NCBI GenBank assembly: GCA_016185145.1 | Contig: JACPOB010000183.1 | Coordinates: forward strand, 1 to 64,000 | Reading direction: 5' to 3' | Source of the DNA: Rhodospirillales bacterium | GTDB lineage: Bacteria > Pseudomonadota > Alphaproteobacteria > Reyranellales > Reyranellaceae | Length of the DNA: 64,000 nucleotides | Made by a program: the position numbers and the translations under genes | The notes under the pieces: generated by a model | What the model saw: only the letters and a program-made list of their open reading frames with translations | Databases searched by the model: none | What the model was told of the DNA's origin: nothing | In this document: piece by piece, positions 15,854-23,994 of the stretch | How positions within the stretch are numbered: position 1 is the first letter of the stretch | How the letters are laid out: each line of letters begins with the position of its first letter

Positions 15854-17282
15854 CGATGCCCTGAATGTTCTGCCATGTCTCGCCCGCAGCCATGGTGGCG
15901 CGCACCCTGAAGTAACGGCCGCTGCCGTAGACCGGCGCTATGCCCGCCGGCGTGAGGCCGATGGGCGGTCCGTAACGCACGATCAGTTGCTGCTGCGTCT
16001 CGCGCGCGCCGATCGCGATCGTCGGGGATCCACCATCGATCAGCGGCCGACAGCCGCGGACGACCGACCTGGCGCCGTTGCCGGGATTGAACTCCCCCGT
16101 CTCCACGGTGGCCGCGAGCGGCGACCCGGAGAACGAGCCGCTGCGATGCGACGTATCGAAGGCGAACAGAAGCAGGGACAGCCGGCCCGTCCAATATGAC
16201 GAATCGAGCGAGTAAGGCAGCGTCTCGAGCGTGCCGAAGGGATCGAGCTGCTCCAGCGTGTAGGCCTGCTGGCTCACGCCGCCGAACACGAGCTCGCAGT
16301 CGAGGACCGCTCGGCTCCACCGCTCGGTGTGCCAATTGTAGATCAGCAGGCGGTTGGGCGTGCCGTTGTTGCCGTTCGCCGGGTAGGCGAAGACATAGAG
16401 GCCGCGCACCGGGTCGATCGCCGACGAGCTGCGGAAGTGGTTGGCCTCGTCGAACTCCGCCCAGAAGGTGCGATCGACCTTGCCGCGGCCGATCGGCGTG
16501 ATCGCCTGGCCGGCGCGCACCATGTAGAAGCCGGACTTGTGCAGGAAGAACGCCATGTCGAGCAGGGCGGCGACGCTGTTCGGAACACTGCAGCCGATAT
16601 CGTTGGCGATCTTGTCGATGCGGAAGACCACCGGCGGACCTTCGTAGGTCATGCGGCGCACGCTGGTTTCCTGGAAGATCAGGCCATACTCGCCGCCGAC
16701 CAGGCCGGTGACATTGCCGCCGTCAGGAAGGTCCTGCAGGTCGGCCTGGGTGGTGAGAGAAGGTGCCCAGGACTCGGCATTGTTCAAGCCCGACCACTGC
16801 ACGCGCTGGGGCGTGCTGCCGATCTTGCCCATCAGGACGAAGTCGCGGACCGTCGTGATGAACGTGCCCACCGGCGGCGAGCCGCCCAGCGCCGTCCAGT
16901 TGGTGCCGAGGCCGAGGTCGAACTTCTGTGGGACGTCGACGCCGTTGACGGCGAGGGCGAGCGTGCCGAATTGCGTGAAGCGCCACAGATTGTCGCCGCC
17001 CGGCGCGTACGGCCCGCCCGAGGTGCGCGACACGTCATTCCAGGACGTGCCCGACAGCAGGTAGAGCTTGCTGGCGTCGCCGGCGAACATCCTGGTGGCG
17101 CCGGCGGTGCTGCGGAACCACGCCGCACCCTGGGCGCGCGAAGCGAGCGGGTCGGATACGCCCGACAGCTCGTTGAGCGGCCGGTAGCTCTCCTCGGCCG
17201 GCACGACGTTCAGCGCCTCGCGCGCCCATTGACCGAGCGCGGGCATGTCGGGGCGCCATTCGGCGAAGGGAACTATCGACAT
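15819..17282 (-). CDS. Phage head/tail stabilisation protein (packaged-DNA stabilisation, P22 gp10-like)
   Basis: 487 aa from the ATG at 17282, which overlaps the stop of the ART-like gene. It is a beta-propeller-like protein with repeated short blades: GATRMFAGDASKLYLLSGTS, WRFTQFGTLALAVNGVDVPQ, FDLGLGTNWTALGGSPPVG, TTVRDFVLMGKIGSTPQRVQ, GLIFQETSVRRMTYEGPP, FFLHKSGFYMVRAGQAITPI. These blades match the short-tailed-phage proteins that plug the portal or form the tail hub. Size and order (after the adaptor, before fibres) fit. The exact homologue (gp4- or gp10-type) cannot be decided by eye. Confidence 0.7.
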   Translation of the reverse strand: MSIVPFAEWRPDMPALGQWAREALNVVPAEESYRPLNELSGVSDPLASRAQGAAWFRSTAGATRMFAGDASKLYLLSGTSWNDVSRTSGGPYAPGGDNLWRFTQFGTLALAVNGVDVPQKFDLGLGTNWTALGGSPPVGTFITTVRDFVLMGKIGSTPQRVQWSGLNNAESWAPSLTTQADLQDLPDGGNVTGLVGGEYGLIFQETSVRRMTYEGPPVVFRIDKIANDIGCSVPNSVAALLDMAFFLHKSGFYMVRAGQAITPIGRGKVDRTFWAEFDEANHFRSSSAIDPVRGLYVFAYPANGNNGTPNRLLIYNWHTERWSRAVLDCELVFGGVSQQAYTLEQLDPFGTLETLPYSLDSSYWTGRLSLLLFAFDTSHRSGSFSGSPLAATVETGEFNPGNGARSVVRGCRPLIDGGSPTIAIGARETQQQLIVRYGPPIGLTPAGIAPVYGSGRYFRVRATMAAGETWQNIQGIDDLDVRPAGAQ

Positions 17283-18391
17283 CAGTACACCATGTCCTTC
17301 GCCGTATCGAAGCGGATGCGGTACGGAGTACGGGCTGGCCAATTCGGCTCGGCCGGCTTGGAACGGAAGGGCCGATAGGATGCGCCGTTCGGCCAAGCGG
17401 ACCGTGTGTCGCCGTTCAGCGGATTGGGCTCTGCCTCGACGCGGAATCCCGGCGCAGGTGCAACTCCGGGTAGCGCAACACCAGCCATGAGATCGCTGCT
17501 ATCGCGCTTGGCCGGGTCGAAGCGGGCGAAGATCGAGCGCAATTGGTTGGGATGCTTTAAGACCCAAGCATTCTCGCCCAATTGGCCGGTAACTATGTTA
17601 GGATAGTTTTGGAACTGCAGGGCGTCGTAGCCTCGCTGAAAGGCATTCCGAATTGTCTCAGCAATGGAAATATCTAGAAGAGGGTCTCCAGCGCGTCGCG
17701 GATCGATATGGACTGGTGCGGCACGGTCCGCCCGAAAGAAGAGCGGCAGGATATTTTGGCCTGCTATACGTCCCGGAGGGGCAGCCATGTCGGCGTGAAC
17801 TCCTGCCACTTGGGGATTCTCTGCCGCCCACACCCCCTCCCGCGCCGCCCATGCGTTGGTTGCGCGAGTTTCTGGAGTCAGAGAGAAGCCGGGAACGATC
17901 GGTCGATTCGTCCCGTGATAAAGGGGAAGATCGGTCCTGAAGCCCATCGCGCGAGCGCGCGTCAAGCGAGTAGCCGCATCCATCGCCAAACCGCCGACCG
18001 TATCGATTGGCACGTCGACCTTCCGACCACCAGCTGCCAGTGCACCCCGCGGCGTCGCGGCCATACCTGCACCGACCGAGCCTGACAGGAAGGAACCAAG
18101 TGCCTCGGGCGTAAGCGTCCCCGTATCCTGTGCGCTGAGTAGATCCAGCCAGCCCCGTAGCCCCTCCCGGAAGACCTGCGGCAAGCTCCATTGCGGATCA
18201 GCCCCGCGATCGAGCCAGGATGCCGACCCAATGCGATTGGTGGTCAAGGGCAGCCAAGCGTTGACGGCCAGCCCACGTTCGTTCCCAAGGCCCGGATCGA
18301 TGCCATATTGCCGATCGGCATGCTTGGCGATCGCGTCGTAGTAAGGTGCCAGTGGTTTGCCCGTCAGGAAGTCTTGCCTTGGACCGCTCAC
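17282..18391 (-). CDS. Phage polyvalent-type protein with ADP-ribosyltransferase-like domain
   Basis: 369 aa. Residues ~150-300 look like the ART domain found in phage polyvalent proteins: LPLYHGTNRPIVPGF (H159 of the YHGT motif), GVWAAENPQVAGVHAD (the usual 'aYft..p..A..YA' strand-helix), GYDALQFQNYP, then GENAWVLKHPNQLRSIFARF with DPAKRDSSDLMAG, the characteristic C-terminal signature. The N-terminal ~140 residues resemble virion-protein linker sequence (AKHADRQYGIDPGLGNERGL). ARTs move ADP-ribose from NAD to proteins or nucleic acids. Injected phage ARTs such as T4 Alt modify host targets at infection. The gene is visibly more AT-rich than its neighbours but is coupled to both by 4-nt overlaps, which suggests a transferred cargo slot in the late operon. 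The catalytic Glu is probably E273, but this is not certain. Confidence 0.75.
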   Translation of the reverse strand: MSGPRQDFLTGKPLAPYYDAIAKHADRQYGIDPGLGNERGLAVNAWLPLTTNRIGSASWLDRGADPQWSLPQVFREGLRGWLDLLSAQDTGTLTPEALGSFLSGSVGAGMAATPRGALAAGGRKVDVPIDTVGGLAMDAATRLTRARAMGFRTDLPLYHGTNRPIVPGFSLTPETRATNAWAAREGVWAAENPQVAGVHADMAAPPGRIAGQNILPLFFRADRAAPVHIDPRRAGDPLLDISIAETIRNAFQRGYDALQFQNYPNIVTGQLGENAWVLKHPNQLRSIFARFDPAKRDSSDLMAGVALPGVAPAPGFRVEAEPNPLNGDTRSAWPNGASYRPFRSKPAEPNWPARTPYRIRFDTAKDMVY

Positions 18392-19056
18392 GGCATCCTC
18401 CCTGCCCGCACGCGGATCACCGGCACGCTCGAGGCCGTGATGCGCTGGCTCCGCGCGTTCAGGCCCGCGACGGAGGCGTTGTAGAGTTGCAGGTAGCGCT
18501 GCGCCTCGGTCTCGCCCTGGGTGAAGATCGCCGCCTCGACCAGGCAGCCGTAGAGATAGACGTCGGGATAGCTCACCAGGATGTCGTTGACGGTCGAACC
18601 CGCCGGCGTCGCGAGCTTGCGGTAGTAGCGCAGCGTCGCCGTGCCGCTCGACGGCGCGTCGAGCAAACGGAAGTTCGTGCCAGACACGGCGATCAGCCGC
18701 GTGCCGCCCAGGCTCTGTGAGCCGTAGCCGTCGAGCGTGCGCTGGCTCACGATGTCGAGCGGCGCATTGAGCGAATTGTTATAGGCCGAGATCAGTTCGA
18801 GGAAGCCAGCCGGCTGGGCCACGGTCCCGGACGTCAGCGCGAAGGCCGCATCGACGGTCTCCATCTCGGGGATGCGCAATGGATCCGAGCGCAGGGGGCT
18901 CGACGGCTCGTCGACGGCGACGCCGTAGTACATGCGCCGCTCGCAGTTCAGCAGGAAGTCGTCGAAGCGGCCATCGAGCAGCGCATCGCCGGTGCGCGCC
19001 AACCAGGCGAGCATCCCCGCCTTCAGTCCCGCGTAGGTGGTGATCTGCACCGACAT
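18388..19056 (-). CDS. Phage adaptor (head-tail connector, SU10-type)
   Basis: 222 aa from MSVQITTYAGLKAGMLAWLA. This opening, the DGRFDDFLLNCERRM helix and the later LRYYRKLATPAG, DILVSYPDVYLYGCLVEAA and RYLQLYNASVAGLNARSQR helices match the adaptor family that binds beneath the portal in SU10-like and other podoviruses. It starts within the upstream gene's stop. An upstream extension of the frame is Arg-rich out-of-frame sequence and is rejected. Confidence 0.78.
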   Translation of the reverse strand: MSVQITTYAGLKAGMLAWLARTGDALLDGRFDDFLLNCERRMYYGVAVDEPSSPLRSDPLRIPEMETVDAAFALTSGTVAQPAGFLELISAYNNSLNAPLDIVSQRTLDGYGSQSLGGTRLIAVSGTNFRLLDAPSSGTATLRYYRKLATPAGSTVNDILVSYPDVYLYGCLVEAAIFTQGETEAQRYLQLYNASVAGLNARSQRITASSVPVIRVRAGRMP

Positions 19057-19379
19057 CAGACCACGCCTCCGTCGGTGCGCAGCCAGCGCCAGTCGGCGCT
19101 GTTCAGCAGCTCGTCGACCTTGTCCTGGTGATCGGGGTTCCAGTAATCGACGCCGAGCTCTTTGCGCCACTTGGCGATGACGATCAGCGGGATGCGCGCC
19201 ACCATGCGGACGTCGCGCTCGCCGTTGTAGGGATCGCAGTGATTCTGCGCCTCCTTGTTCAGGTCGAGGATGGGCGTCGCCACCTGGGACGACTTTTGCG
19301 CCCAGTTGCCCTCGCCATCTTCGAGCCACCACTGAGCAAGTCCGGTGGCGGGATCGAAGCCAAGCAATCGCTGGGACAT
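19056..19379 (-). CDS. 107-aa conserved podovirus protein
   Basis: MSQRLLGFDPATGLAQWWLE, then ATPILDLNKEAQNHCDPYNG, ERDVRMVARIPLIVIAKWRK, ELGVDYWNPDHQDKVDELLN and a final DWRWLRTDGGVV. This layout (a FDP-x-TG start, a VARIP-x-x-VI-x-KW core and a 'YRYLRT' type end) recurs beside adaptor and capsid genes in many podoviruses, without a known role. ATG at 19379 (a GTG precedes it by one codon) overlaps the stop of the 65-aa gene. Confidence 0.7.
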   Translation of the reverse strand: MSQRLLGFDPATGLAQWWLEDGEGNWAQKSSQVATPILDLNKEAQNHCDPYNGERDVRMVARIPLIVIAKWRKELGVDYWNPDHQDKVDELLNSADWRWLRTDGGVV

Positions 19380-19576
19380 CACAGGATCTCCACCTGGTCG
19401 CGATCGGACAGGAACCTGGCGAGGTCTGCCGGAACCTTGAGGCGTGCGCGCTTGTCCACTCGCGTCGTCACCTGCGCCTCAGCCCAATCGGCACGGCCGT
19501 TGCCGTGCTCGTCGAGCGGCAGATAGACGTGGTTCACGGTGACGACGATGCTCACGTCGCTGGGCTTCTTCGCCAT
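19379..19576 (-). CDS. 65-aa phage protein of unknown function
   Basis: MAKKPSDVSIVVTVNHVYLP, then ADWAEAQVTTRVDKRARLKV and DLARFLSDRDQVEIL. A small alpha/beta protein immediately downstream of the capsid gene and coupled to the 107-aa gene by ATGA. The shape (beta strands, then VPADLARFL) resembles small head-completion or capsid-associated proteins, but no function can be assigned. Confidence 0.65.
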   Translation of the reverse strand: MAKKPSDVSIVVTVNHVYLPLDEHGNGRADWAEAQVTTRVDKRARLKVPADLARFLSDRDQVEIL

Positions 19577-19638
19577 GTCCAAGCTCCTGAGAAGGTGGTG
19601 GGAGGGGCCGGATCCCCCTCCCACGGTCATGATCCGTT

Positions 19639-20589
19639 TCAGGTGAGGTCGGCGACGATGCCGTTGCCGGCCTCGTTGCGGCTCTCCAGGGTCGCTTCGC
19701 CGATGATGTGGAACTTGCGGGCGTCGCCGGTCCGGGCGAGCTCCTCCTTCTTCCACTTGCGCAGCCACAGCAGGCGCCACAGGGACGGATCGATGACTTC
19801 GATCTCGCGCCCGCGCACGAAGCGGCTGGCCATGGCGTTGAAGGTGCCGAAGTCCGAGACGTAGCGATCGACGGCGCCGATCACGGTCGCGGCCTTGCCC
19901 TTGGGTTCCTGATACTGCGTGGCGATGCCGGTGAAGGCCGAGAAGGTCTGCTTCTGCGACGCGCCCATCAGCAGGATGGTGGGCTTGCCGCCCGCAGTCC
20001 ACGCGGCACGGACCACCGTCTTCAGCAGCGTTTCGGTCGAACCGCGCTGAGTGCCGTCGGTCGGCGCCACGGTGTTGCCCGCTGTGAAGCCGCCCGAGGC
20101 GCCGCCGGCGCCACGCGACACGTTGGACGTGATCCACGATTCGAAGCCGCCGAGCTTGCGCGTCACCGCGCCGGACTGGGCGATCGAAGCCTGATTCTGG
20201 CAAACGATGGCCTCGAGATCCATCTTGACGCGGCGGCCGGCCAGGGCAGTCTGGTAGCTGACCTCGCTGTCGCGGCCCGCCTTCTTCACCGCCTCCTGGG
20301 TGTTGGAGATGGTGAAGGGCTTCTTCAGGATCTGCGTACGGTTGCCCACGCGCACCGTCGGGGTGATCGCCGCCGCGGTCGTGTCGTCGCCTTCTAGGTT
20401 GCTGTTGTTCGTATCGGCATTGCCGAGCGCGTCCAGCTGCCATTCCTCGTAGGTGGCGTCGGCGTCACCCGAGCCGATGGTGCTGATGAACGGCGTCTCG
20501 TCCTTGTTGAGGATGGTGATGATGTTGTGCAGCGATTCGCGGTTGCCCACGGCGCTGTTGCTGATGAAGGTGTTGGTCGGTGCAGCCAT
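19639..20589 (-). CDS. Major capsid protein, SU10/DUF5309 type
   Basis: 316 aa. It begins MAAPTNTFISNSAVGNRESL then NIITILNKDETPFISTIGSG, the family hallmark, followed by YEEWQLDALGNAD, RVGNRTQILKKPFTISNTQE and KAGRDSEVSYQTALAGRRVK with DLEAIVCQNQASIAQSG, then KPTILLMGASQKQTFSAFTG and VDRYVSDFGTFNAMASRFVR. The end is FHIIGEATLESRNEAGNGIV. The family adopts the HK97 fold and builds the head shell. The usual N-terminal delta domain is absent, which agrees with a separate scaffold gene upstream. It is the most diagnostic gene for the phage type. Confidence 0.9.
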   Translation of the reverse strand: MAAPTNTFISNSAVGNRESLHNIITILNKDETPFISTIGSGDADATYEEWQLDALGNADTNNSNLEGDDTTAAAITPTVRVGNRTQILKKPFTISNTQEAVKKAGRDSEVSYQTALAGRRVKMDLEAIVCQNQASIAQSGAVTRKLGGFESWITSNVSRGAGGASGGFTAGNTVAPTDGTQRGSTETLLKTVVRAAWTAGGKPTILLMGASQKQTFSAFTGIATQYQEPKGKAATVIGAVDRYVSDFGTFNAMASRFVRGREIEVIDPSLWRLLWLRKWKKEELARTGDARKFHIIGEATLESRNEAGNGIVADLT

Positions 20590-20628
20590 TGCGGTTTCCT
20601 GTAACTAGAGGTCGTTTGCGCGGTTTGG

Positions 20629-21669
20629 TTACAAACCGCTTAGGCGGATCAGCTCGGCCGCATCGGCGATCGAGGCTCCGCCACTCTTCCTGAACCGCTC
20701 GCCCACTTGCCGGGCCGCCTCGCCCTGCCGGTTGCCGGCGCGCGCTAGGGCGCTGGGTGCCGGTCCGGGGGCGACTCGGGTCGGTGTCGTCTTCGCGGTG
20801 TTGATCGCCGTCGCGGCGCCGTTCGATGACGACGTCCTGACGGTCGAAGCCTGCTTCTGGGCCTGCTCGAAGCGCATGGCGGCGAGCGCCAGCTCGATGA
20901 TCGGGGCCTCATGAATGCCGTTGATACGGTCCGGCGAGATGCCCTTGGCAGACAAGAAGCTGCCGAGGTCGCCGTAGGTCTTGGCAGCGACGTCCGGACC
21001 GAAATACTCCGGCAGCTTCTTCGCAAGCTTGGCGTGCTCGACCTGTCGGGCCTCGATGAAGGCGCGCCCGGCCCGCTCGTTGGCGATGGCGATCTCGGCT
21101 TCACCACGACGGTTTGCCTCGAGCAGCAAGGTTGCCTCATGGTCGCGCTGCTGCTTCAGCCGAGCCCATTCCGCCGGGTTGTCCGCAGCGAGCTTGTTCC
21201 AGTCGACCTGCGACCACTTGTCGGCAAAGGCCTGCTGGAAGACCGGACCGTTCTGCCGCCACCAGGCCGCCGCCTGCTCGACGACGCCAACGGCGCCCTG
21301 GGCCACGCGCAGAGACTCTTCCCGCACCTGGGCGGCCTCGCGGGTCTTCTCGTTGACGAAGGCGATGCGCTGCTGCTCGTACTTGCGCAGCATCGGCCGC
21401 AGCGCCTCGGGCACGTCCTGCCAGGCCGCCTTGTCGTCGGCATTCCAGAACTCCGGCGCTTCGTCGGCGACCGCTACCTGCGGCTCGGTCTCCATCTCGA
21501 CATCGGCTTCGGATTCGTCCGCTGGTCCGTCTTGTTCGACCTCCGGGGCCGGTTCGGGCTCGCGTTCGACGTCTTCAGCCGGACTGGCGTCGTCCAGCAG
21601 CGCCACGGCGCCGGCGACATCGATGGATTCGGGGGCGGCTTCTGACACGGTCTCAGTTTCTGCGGCCAT
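20629..21669 (-). CDS. Phage scaffolding protein
   Basis: 346 aa. The N-terminal ~75 residues are strongly acidic and disordered (SPAEDVEREPEPAPEVEQDG, DESEADVEMETEPQ). A helical middle rich in Gln and Glu follows (MLRKYEQQRIAFVNEKTREA, EWARLKQQRDHEATLLLEAN) and the C-terminus is basic (QVGERFRKSGGAS then ADAAELIRLSGL). This layout, between portal and capsid genes, is that of scaffolds that guide prohead assembly and then leave. It overlaps the 91-aa gene by 17 bases. Confidence 0.75.
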   Translation of the reverse strand: MAAETETVSEAAPESIDVAGAVALLDDASPAEDVEREPEPAPEVEQDGPADESEADVEMETEPQVAVADEAPEFWNADDKAAWQDVPEALRPMLRKYEQQRIAFVNEKTREAAQVREESLRVAQGAVGVVEQAAAWWRQNGPVFQQAFADKWSQVDWNKLAADNPAEWARLKQQRDHEATLLLEANRRGEAEIAIANERAGRAFIEARQVEHAKLAKKLPEYFGPDVAAKTYGDLGSFLSAKGISPDRINGIHEAPIIELALAAMRFEQAQKQASTVRTSSSNGAATAINTAKTTPTRVAPGPAPSALARAGNRQGEAARQVGERFRKSGGASIADAAELIRLSGL

Positions 21670-21928
21670 ACAGGCTCTCCTTCAGTTGTTCACGACGCTC
21701 CTTGAGCTGGATGTCGGCCTCGTAGTCGTCGACCAGGCTCGACAGCGCGGCTTTCACTTCGGTGGCGACGCGGGCGCGGTTGTAGGCGATCTCGCGTGTC
21801 GTCATGTCGTCGGGATCACTGGTCAGCACGCGACGCATCTCGTTGTTCACGAAGTCGTCGAACAGCCAGCCGGCATCGGCCAGCACCTCGCGCGCCCGTC
21901 GATATCTCTGTTCATTGTCGTCGGTCAT
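21653..21928 (-). CDS. 91-aa phage head-region protein
   Basis: MTDDNEQRYRRAREVLADAG, then WLFDDFVNNEMRRVLTSDPD, EIAYNRARVATEVKAALSSL and LKERREQLKESLYGRRN. All-helical and charged. It lies between portal and scaffold genes with ATGA overlap to the portal stop, as in other podovirus head modules. Perhaps a head-assembly chaperone or scaffold cofactor. Function unproven. Confidence 0.65.
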   Translation of the reverse strand: MTDDNEQRYRRAREVLADAGWLFDDFVNNEMRRVLTSDPDDMTTREIAYNRARVATEVKAALSSLVDDYEADIQLKERREQLKESLYGRRN

Positions 21929-23994
21929 GAAGGAATCCTCGGTTCTGCTTGAGCGTCGGCCTGAAGGCTCGCCTTCAAGCCCGCCTTGAAGCGCTCGATT
22001 TCCGCCCATTGCCGCACCTTGAATTCGGCGATGGCGATGTCGGCCTGGGCCTTCTCGCGCTTGATCTGCATGTCGGCCGCCGCCGCTTCGCGCAGGATCT
22101 CGATCTGTGCCTGTACGGTGAGCAGCTCCGGGCTCGGCGCCGGCTGCGCCGGCGGCTGTGCCGGCGGGGCGCCGTTCACCACCCTGTCCGCCGACTGGAA
22201 GAACAGGCCCGGCGTCTTGTAGCCCAGGATCTCGGTGAGCTTCTGGGCGCCGTTTGCGATATTCTCGGCGGTCACGAACGGGCCTTGCGCATTGCCACCC
22301 TGCAAGGCGATCAGCTTCTCCTGCAGGCTGCCGACCAGGGCGAGATGACCGATCGCCTGCTCGCGATTGCCGATGCCGACCACGTCGACCGACAAATCCA
22401 TGTCGTCGGGCCACTGGCTGGGATCGCAACTTGCGAAAGCGCCACCCACGCGCGGCCAATAGGCGACTGGCCCGGTCGCCGCGCGCTTGATGGCGCGATA
22501 GATCAGTCGATAGAGCCGCTTGATCGCGGTCTCCGCGAAGGTGCGCGCGATCAGGTCCTGGCGCTGACTGGCCGCCGACATGATACGGTCGAGGCCGCCC
22601 AGCGTCTTGTTGAGACTCTCGGCGTCGAGACCCTGATTGTAGCGGCTGACGCCGGTGCGGTTCTCGCGCACCGTGGCGAGGTGCTCGAGCGCCGACAACA
22701 CGGCGCCGCTGACATTCGGCACCTGCAGCCAGGCGACATGGTTGTCACCGGGACGGGCGCCGGGCTTGAGCCGGATCGGCGAGCCCGGCACCCAGTCGAT
22801 GAGGCTGTCGAGATTTACCTGGTCGGAGATCACCGGCCGCGGCCGATTGACGATGTAGAGATTGTCGAGAAGGCCGCGCGTCAGGACGGATCCGAGCTGC
22901 TGCAGGTCCTGCGTCTGGTCGAACAGAGACCGACCGACGATGGTGTGCGGCATCAGGATCGGCGTGGCCAGGGCGATCGAGGCGGGGCCCGACCACTCCA
23001 CGCGCTCGACGATGCGGCCTGCGGTTCCGCCACCATGGGCATACACCACGCGCAGCAGCTCCGAGATGCCGTCGCCGTCGTCGTCGGCGCGGATATAGGC
23101 CACGACCAGCCACAGCGGCCGTTCGCTATCGCCCTCCTCCGCCCGCTCGGCATCGTCGAGCACACCTTCGTTGCGCTGCGCCGCCTCGTCCGACAGGCCC
23201 TTGTCGGCGTTCAGATCATCGATCTCTTCCTGTGTCAGGCCGAGCTTGACCAGATCGGACGAGGTGACGCGCTTGATGAAGCCCAGGAACGACGCTTTGT
23301 CCTCGTCGCGTGCGACCGGGCTGAAACGGATGTCTTCGGGTGCGATGCTGTCGACCACCACCCGCTTGCGCTTGTGCGTGACGGTGATCGCTCCTCCTAC
23401 GCTTCCTGCGGAAGCTACGGAGGACAAGGCCGCCAACGTCCCCGGTAGAGCCTCGCCCTCCGAAGCCTCCGCAGGAGGCGTAGGAGGGTCCATCGTGACC
23501 TCGGCGCCCTGCGCCTGGGCTTCGGCGACGATCAGGTCAATGGCGTCCTGCGTCAGGTGCTGCACCGGCACACTGCGCTTGTCCTCGACGTCTTCGAGAT
23601 CGACCGCGACGCCGCTCAGCCGGTACATCAGGGCGTCCTTGAGCAGCGAGGAGATGACGCGGAACCCGTCGTTCTGGCGCATCAGAACATGCGGGACGTA
23701 CTCGCTTGCCTCTTTCGCCCACTTCTCCTGGCCAGGCGCCGTCGGCGCGAACTTGGCGAGGTCGTCGGAGCCGGTGAAGACACGCATCAGACCCGGCATC
23801 AGCGATTCGACCACGTCGGCGAACTCCGACGTTACGATCGAGGAGGCGCCCTCCTGCTCGTCGCCATACGGCTGGCGATCGTAGTAGGCGAGCGCCTCCT
23901 CGCGGACCGCGCTCAATGCTGCGTCCTGGAAGCCGGATGCGGCTTCCTCTTCCTTGCGCAGCAGCGCGATCAACTCTTCGTCGGAGAGCGGCAT
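21925..23994 (-). CDS. Portal protein (P22/SU10-like) with in-frame palindromic insert
   Basis: 689 aa, the size of P22-class portals. Motifs seen: LAYYDRQPYGDEQEGASSIV, TSEFADVVESLMPGLMRVFT, PHVLMRQNDGFRVISSLLKD, IDDLNADKG, PHTIVGRSLFDQTQDLQQLG, LTRGLLDNLYIVNRPRP and GVSRYNQGLDAESLNKTLGG. The 12-mer forms the DNA channel at the unique vertex and binds terminase. Residues ~170-201 are encoded by palindromic element copy C, in a loop between DIAL-type helices and the KRKRVVVDSIAPED strand. Its ATG overlaps the terminase stop by one base (TAATG). Confidence 0.88.
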   Translation of the reverse strand: MPLSDEELIALLRKEEEAASGFQDAALSAVREEALAYYDRQPYGDEQEGASSIVTSEFADVVESLMPGLMRVFTGSDDLAKFAPTAPGQEKWAKEASEYVPHVLMRQNDGFRVISSLLKDALMYRLSGVAVDLEDVEDKRSVPVQHLTQDAIDLIVAEAQAQGAEVTMDPPTPPAEASEGEALPGTLAALSSVASAGSVGGAITVTHKRKRVVVDSIAPEDIRFSPVARDEDKASFLGFIKRVTSSDLVKLGLTQEEIDDLNADKGLSDEAAQRNEGVLDDAERAEEGDSERPLWLVVAYIRADDDGDGISELLRVVYAHGGGTAGRIVERVEWSGPASIALATPILMPHTIVGRSLFDQTQDLQQLGSVLTRGLLDNLYIVNRPRPVISDQVNLDSLIDWVPGSPIRLKPGARPGDNHVAWLQVPNVSGAVLSALEHLATVRENRTGVSRYNQGLDAESLNKTLGGLDRIMSAASQRQDLIARTFAETAIKRLYRLIYRAIKRAATGPVAYWPRVGGAFASCDPSQWPDDMDLSVDVVGIGNREQAIGHLALVGSLQEKLIALQGGNAQGPFVTAENIANGAQKLTEILGYKTPGLFFQSADRVVNGAPPAQPPAQPAPSPELLTVQAQIEILREAAAADMQIKREKAQADIAIAEFKVRQWAEIERFKAGLKASLQADAQAEPRIPS
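23392..23487 (-). repeat. Palindromic coding element, copy C
   Basis: 96 bases (32 codons) inside the portal gene. Minus strand: CCTCCTACGCCTCCTGCGGA with GGCTTCGGAGGGCG at one end, and CTTGTCCTCCGTAGC with TTCCGCAGGAAGCGTAGGAGG at the other. Outer arms CCTCCTACGC / GCGTAGGAGG are exact complements. It encodes a Pro/Ala/Ser/Glu-rich flexible segment and does not break the frame. Confidence 0.75.

Noticed and set aside
21949-23448. 499-codon plus-strand frame within the portal gene
   Set aside because: Antisense to a well-supported portal protein; composition typical of GC-rich antisense frames.
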